Shown here: positions 6,508-8,159 of the stretch, in pieces
Layout of the letters: every line of letters starts with the position of its first letter
Numbering within the stretch: the first letter of the stretch is position 1
Assembly (NCBI GenBank): GCA_030625995.1
Contig: DAOUPU010000103.1
Location: 1 to 8,159 of the forward strand
Direction: 5' to 3'
Source of the DNA: Flavobacteriaceae bacterium
GTDB lineage: Bacteria; Bacteroidota; Bacteroidia; Flavobacteriales; Flavobacteriaceae
Length of the DNA: 8,159 nucleotides
Made by a program: the position numbers and the translations under genes
Notes under the pieces: generated by a model
What the model was told of the DNA's origin: nothing
The model's database searches: none
Seen by the model: the letters and a program-made list of their open reading frames with translations, nothing else

Positions 6508-7113
6508 TTGAAACCCTATAGTGAAATTCTAAAGTTCTTAGAGAAAGACAAAATTTTAACGGAGGCGATTAATAAAATGAAGAGCTCTGTGAGGCCTGAG
6601 CTTGAAGTGGATATTTATATGTCGTTACTAAATTCTATTGTATCCCAACAACTGTCTACTAAGGTAGTGAAAATCATTTGGAATAGATTTACAGACCTTT
6701 TTGTGAGTGGATATCCTACGGAAAGAAATTTATTGACCATGGAGCACGATTTGCTGAGAGGTATTGGTTTGTCGAATAACAAGGTTAGATATGTCAAAAA
6801 TGTAGCTGAATTCTCATTAGAAAATGACATATCCTTTGACTATTTATGGTCTAAAAGCAATGAGGAGATAATTGCGTATTTAACTCAAATTAAAGGGGTA
6901 GGGAGGTGGACAGTACAAATGATATTGATGTTTCCCCTGGATAGGCCTAATGTTTTCCCCATAGATGATTTGGGTATACAAAAAGGGATGAAGAAATTGT
7001 ACCAAATAGATTTAGAGAACAAAGAGCTAAAAGTAAAACTTAATGAAATTGCTGAAGGTTGGCATCCTTATAAAACTTTGGCCAGTAAATATATATGGAA
7101 AATTGTGGATTGA
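6508..7113 (+). CDS. AlkA-like DNA-3-methyladenine glycosylase (HhH-GPD family)
   Basis: A 201-residue protein of the helix-hairpin-helix glycosylase superfamily. The hairpin is TQIKGVGRWTVQM (126-138), with Trp134 as in the AlkA-like branch. It is followed by FPIDDLGIQKGM, where the Asp153/Asp154 pair carries the catalytic aspartate. Near the N terminus, MSLLNSIVSQQLSTKVVKIIW (38-58) is the conserved opening helix pair. No Lys of the bifunctional lyase type and no 4Fe-4S cysteine cluster are seen, so it should be monofunctional, removing alkylated purines in base excision repair. The start is TTG at 6508: an in-frame TGA sits at 6502 and the first ATG would delete 23 residues, including ILKFLEKDKIL, which looks like genuine family sequence. 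It stands alone, divergent from the DUF6702-like gene; no damage-response site is seen. Confidence 0.9.
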   Translation: MKPYSEILKFLEKDKILTEAINKMKSSVRPELEVDIYMSLLNSIVSQQLSTKVVKIIWNRFTDLFVSGYPTERNLLTMEHDLLRGIGLSNNKVRYVKNVAEFSLENDISFDYLWSKSNEEIIAYLTQIKGVGRWTVQMILMFPLDRPNVFPIDDLGIQKGMKKLYQIDLENKELKVKLNEIAEGWHPYKTLASKYIWKIVD

Positions 7114-7156
7114 GTTTCATTGTTTTCAACCTGCCTTATTTTTAAAATTCTGTTGT

Positions 7157-7894
7157 TTATTCAGGGGCTAAAGCAGGATTTTTTAATTTTTTAAAACTTT
7201 CGGTAGAAGCGATAAAGACATCAATAATTTCCAGATATCTCTCTCCTTTATACATTTGGATAACTCCTTTTTGAATACAATGACTAATGAAATTATTGAT
7301 ATCTTCCTCAGGAATTTTAAGCGAATTAATAAAAAGTTCATCCTTAAAGTATGCTCTAATCTTTAGTATTTGTATTTGGTAAGTTCTCGTTTTTTCATCC
7401 TCTTCGCTCAGTCTTTGAAGTAATCTCCTTTTTTTGGCTTCACCGGAGAGAAGTCCTTGCAGTTTGGTTATAGCACCACCTTTTTTATAATAATTTGTTT
7501 TTCTTTCTGCCTGACTTAATGGGTCTCTATCTGAATTTGGTAAACCCAAGGATCCGGCCATATTATTAGCAATAATTATCTCATCTAACTCATTGATATT
7601 GACTTGAAAGTCAATCTCTAAATATTTTTCATAGATATTGGCCTCATTAACTATAACCTGAATATTTTTAAATTCTATGTCAGAAAATAGAATAGTATCG
7701 TACAATTTAACGGGAATTTTGAATTTTCCGAGGGCATCACTTACAGTTCCTACCTTCGAAGTTAAATTGATAACATGAGCCCCTTCAACCACTAGAGAGT
7801 CACTTCTCACTTTACCGGAGATCTTAATTCTGCTCTCTTGAGAATATCCCTGAAACGAGAAAATAAATAATAACAAAAGAGTAACCTGCTTCAT
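7157..7894 (-). CDS. Secreted protein with carboxypeptidase-regulatory-like domain
   Basis: I place the start at ATG 7894 (245 residues). A TTG three codons earlier is possible but adds nothing recognisable. Residues 1-19 are a signal peptide (MKQVTLLLLFIFSFQGYSQ). Residues about 23-100 match the carboxypeptidase-regulatory-like beta-sandwich of Bacteroidota surface proteins: IKISGKV, VEGAHVINLTSKVGTVSDALGKFKIPV, DTILFSDIEFK. The remainder (about 105-245) is a charged, mostly helical region (for example ITKLQGLLSGEAKKRRLLQRL) without a domain I recognise. There is no TonB plug or receptor barrel, so it is not a SusC-type transporter; the site is probably periplasmic or outer-membrane associated. 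It converges on the glycosylase gene with a 43-bp gap. The TTAATTTG at 7901-7908 is too close to the ATG to be its promoter. Confidence 0.82.
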   Translation of the reverse strand: MKQVTLLLLFIFSFQGYSQESRIKISGKVRSDSLVVEGAHVINLTSKVGTVSDALGKFKIPVKLYDTILFSDIEFKNIQVIVNEANIYEKYLEIDFQVNINELDEIIIANNMAGSLGLPNSDRDPLSQAERKTNYYKKGGAITKLQGLLSGEAKKRRLLQRLSEEDEKTRTYQIQILKIRAYFKDELFINSLKIPEEDINNFISHCIQKGVIQMYKGERYLEIIDVFIASTESFKKLKNPALAPE

Positions 7895-8059
7895 GGTTTG
7901 CAAATTAAAATAATTAGAATCTTAATCCTACTTAATCTTTTGTTAAATGTGGGATTTGATTGAATGACCTATTTCTTTGATAAAAATACGAGAATCTTTA
8001 GTCGATATTGTTTTAACCCGCTTTATGCATTGGAACTTCGTAATGAGGATCTAAACAGC

Positions 8060-8083
8060 AACCCGCCTTGCCGGCGTGGCAGG
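8060..8083. repeat. GC-rich hairpin repeat, short copy
   Basis: CCTTGCC (8066-8072) pairs with GGCAGG (8078-8083) with one bulged T and a GGCGT loop. The left flank AACCCGCC-TTGCCGG and right flank GCGTGGCAGG repeat those of 2778-2820, with about 20 bp of the long copy's centre absent. It directly joins the long inverted repeat that follows. Between the upstream gene at 7894 and here (7895-8059) I see no gene and no convincing promoter. Confidence 0.65.
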
Positions 8084-8084
8084 T

Positions 8085-8159
8085 AAATCAGGGAGTTTTA
8101 TTGGTTTTAGCATAGCACCGTTATGGTTAAATCAAAAAACTCAACGAAGTTTCTGATTT
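8085..8159. repeat. 75-nt imperfect inverted repeat reaching the window edge
   Basis: AAATCAG (8085-8091) pairs with CTGATTT (8153-8159). GAGTTTT (8093-8099) pairs with AAAACTC (8136-8142). TTGGTTT (8101-8107) pairs with AAATCAA (8129-8135), using one G-U. At the tip, CATAGC (8111-8116) pairs with GTTATG (8120-8125), using one G-U, around an ACC triloop. These arms nest into one long hairpin of about 28 pairs, with one bulge and one asymmetric internal loop of ten bases (8143-8152). No T-run follows within the window. It may be a foldback or REP-type element, and it could extend beyond the edge. Confidence 0.65.

Noticed and set aside
6615..6830. Minus-strand open frame of 71 codons
   Set aside because: Antisense shadow inside the glycosylase gene, which has clear catalytic motifs.
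7901..7908. TTAATTTG as a promoter for the carboxypeptidase-regulatory-like gene
   Set aside because: One mismatch to TAnnTTTG, only 6 bp from the ATG and no TTG at the proper distance.
8011..8132. Possible integron attC-like site
   Set aside because: TTTTAAC (8011-8017) and GTTAAAT (8126-8132) lie 122 bp apart with partly complementary inner boxes, superficially like R'' and R'. The first base breaks the RYYYAAC consensus, the right box is used in a much better local hairpin, and there is no integrase or cassette array.

Overview
The window reads as chromosomal DNA of a Bacteroidota member, most likely a marine-type Flavobacteriaceae. The evidence is low GC content, Lys/Asn/Ile-rich proteins, absence of clear Shine-Dalgarno sequences, a promoter of the Bacteroidota type (TTG, 20 bp, TAnnTTTG), and protein families typical of that group (DUF6702-like protein, M1 peptidase with GMEYPM, secreted YceI, carboxypeptidase-regulatory-like protein). 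No phage, plasmid, IS transposase, CRISPR, tRNA or rRNA is visible.

Layout. 1-800 (+): the 3' part of a CbpA/DnaJ-type J-protein gene followed 2 bp later by its modulator cbpM, a protein-folding operon. 827-2050 (-): a PLP-dependent Cys/Met-metabolism enzyme (gamma-lyase/gamma-synthase superfamily). It is divergent from an Lrp/AsnC regulator at 2211-2669 (+). The 160-bp AT-rich gap between them holds a good promoter for the enzyme with a 17-bp palindrome lying across its -7 box, plus further repeats. The likely circuit is an amino-acid-sensing Lrp protein controlling the neighbouring enzyme gene. A strong hairpin terminator closes lrp. 2703-2891 has no gene but holds several palindromes, one of them a GC-rich element that recurs in shortened form near the right edge.

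2892-6385 (-): three same-strand genes in transcription order: DUF6702-like small exported protein, M1-family zinc metallopeptidase with signal peptide, and secreted YceI-like lipid-binding protein. Gaps are 69 and 53 bp, so co-transcription is plausible; all three products appear to be exported. 6508-7113 (+): an AlkA/HhH-GPD DNA glycosylase that appears to start at TTG, divergent from the DUF6702-like gene. 7157-7894 (-): a secreted protein with a carboxypeptidase-regulatory-like beta-sandwich and an uncharacterised C-terminal half, convergent with the glycosylase. 7895-8159: no gene; the last 100 bp carry a second GC-rich repeat hairpin joined to a 75-nt imperfect inverted repeat that reaches the window edge.

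Overall these are ordinary housekeeping and envelope genes. The parts most worth a second look are the palindromic, probably dispersed repeats at 2722-2852 and 8060-8159, and the lrp/PLP-enzyme control region. I see no convincing new multi-gene system.
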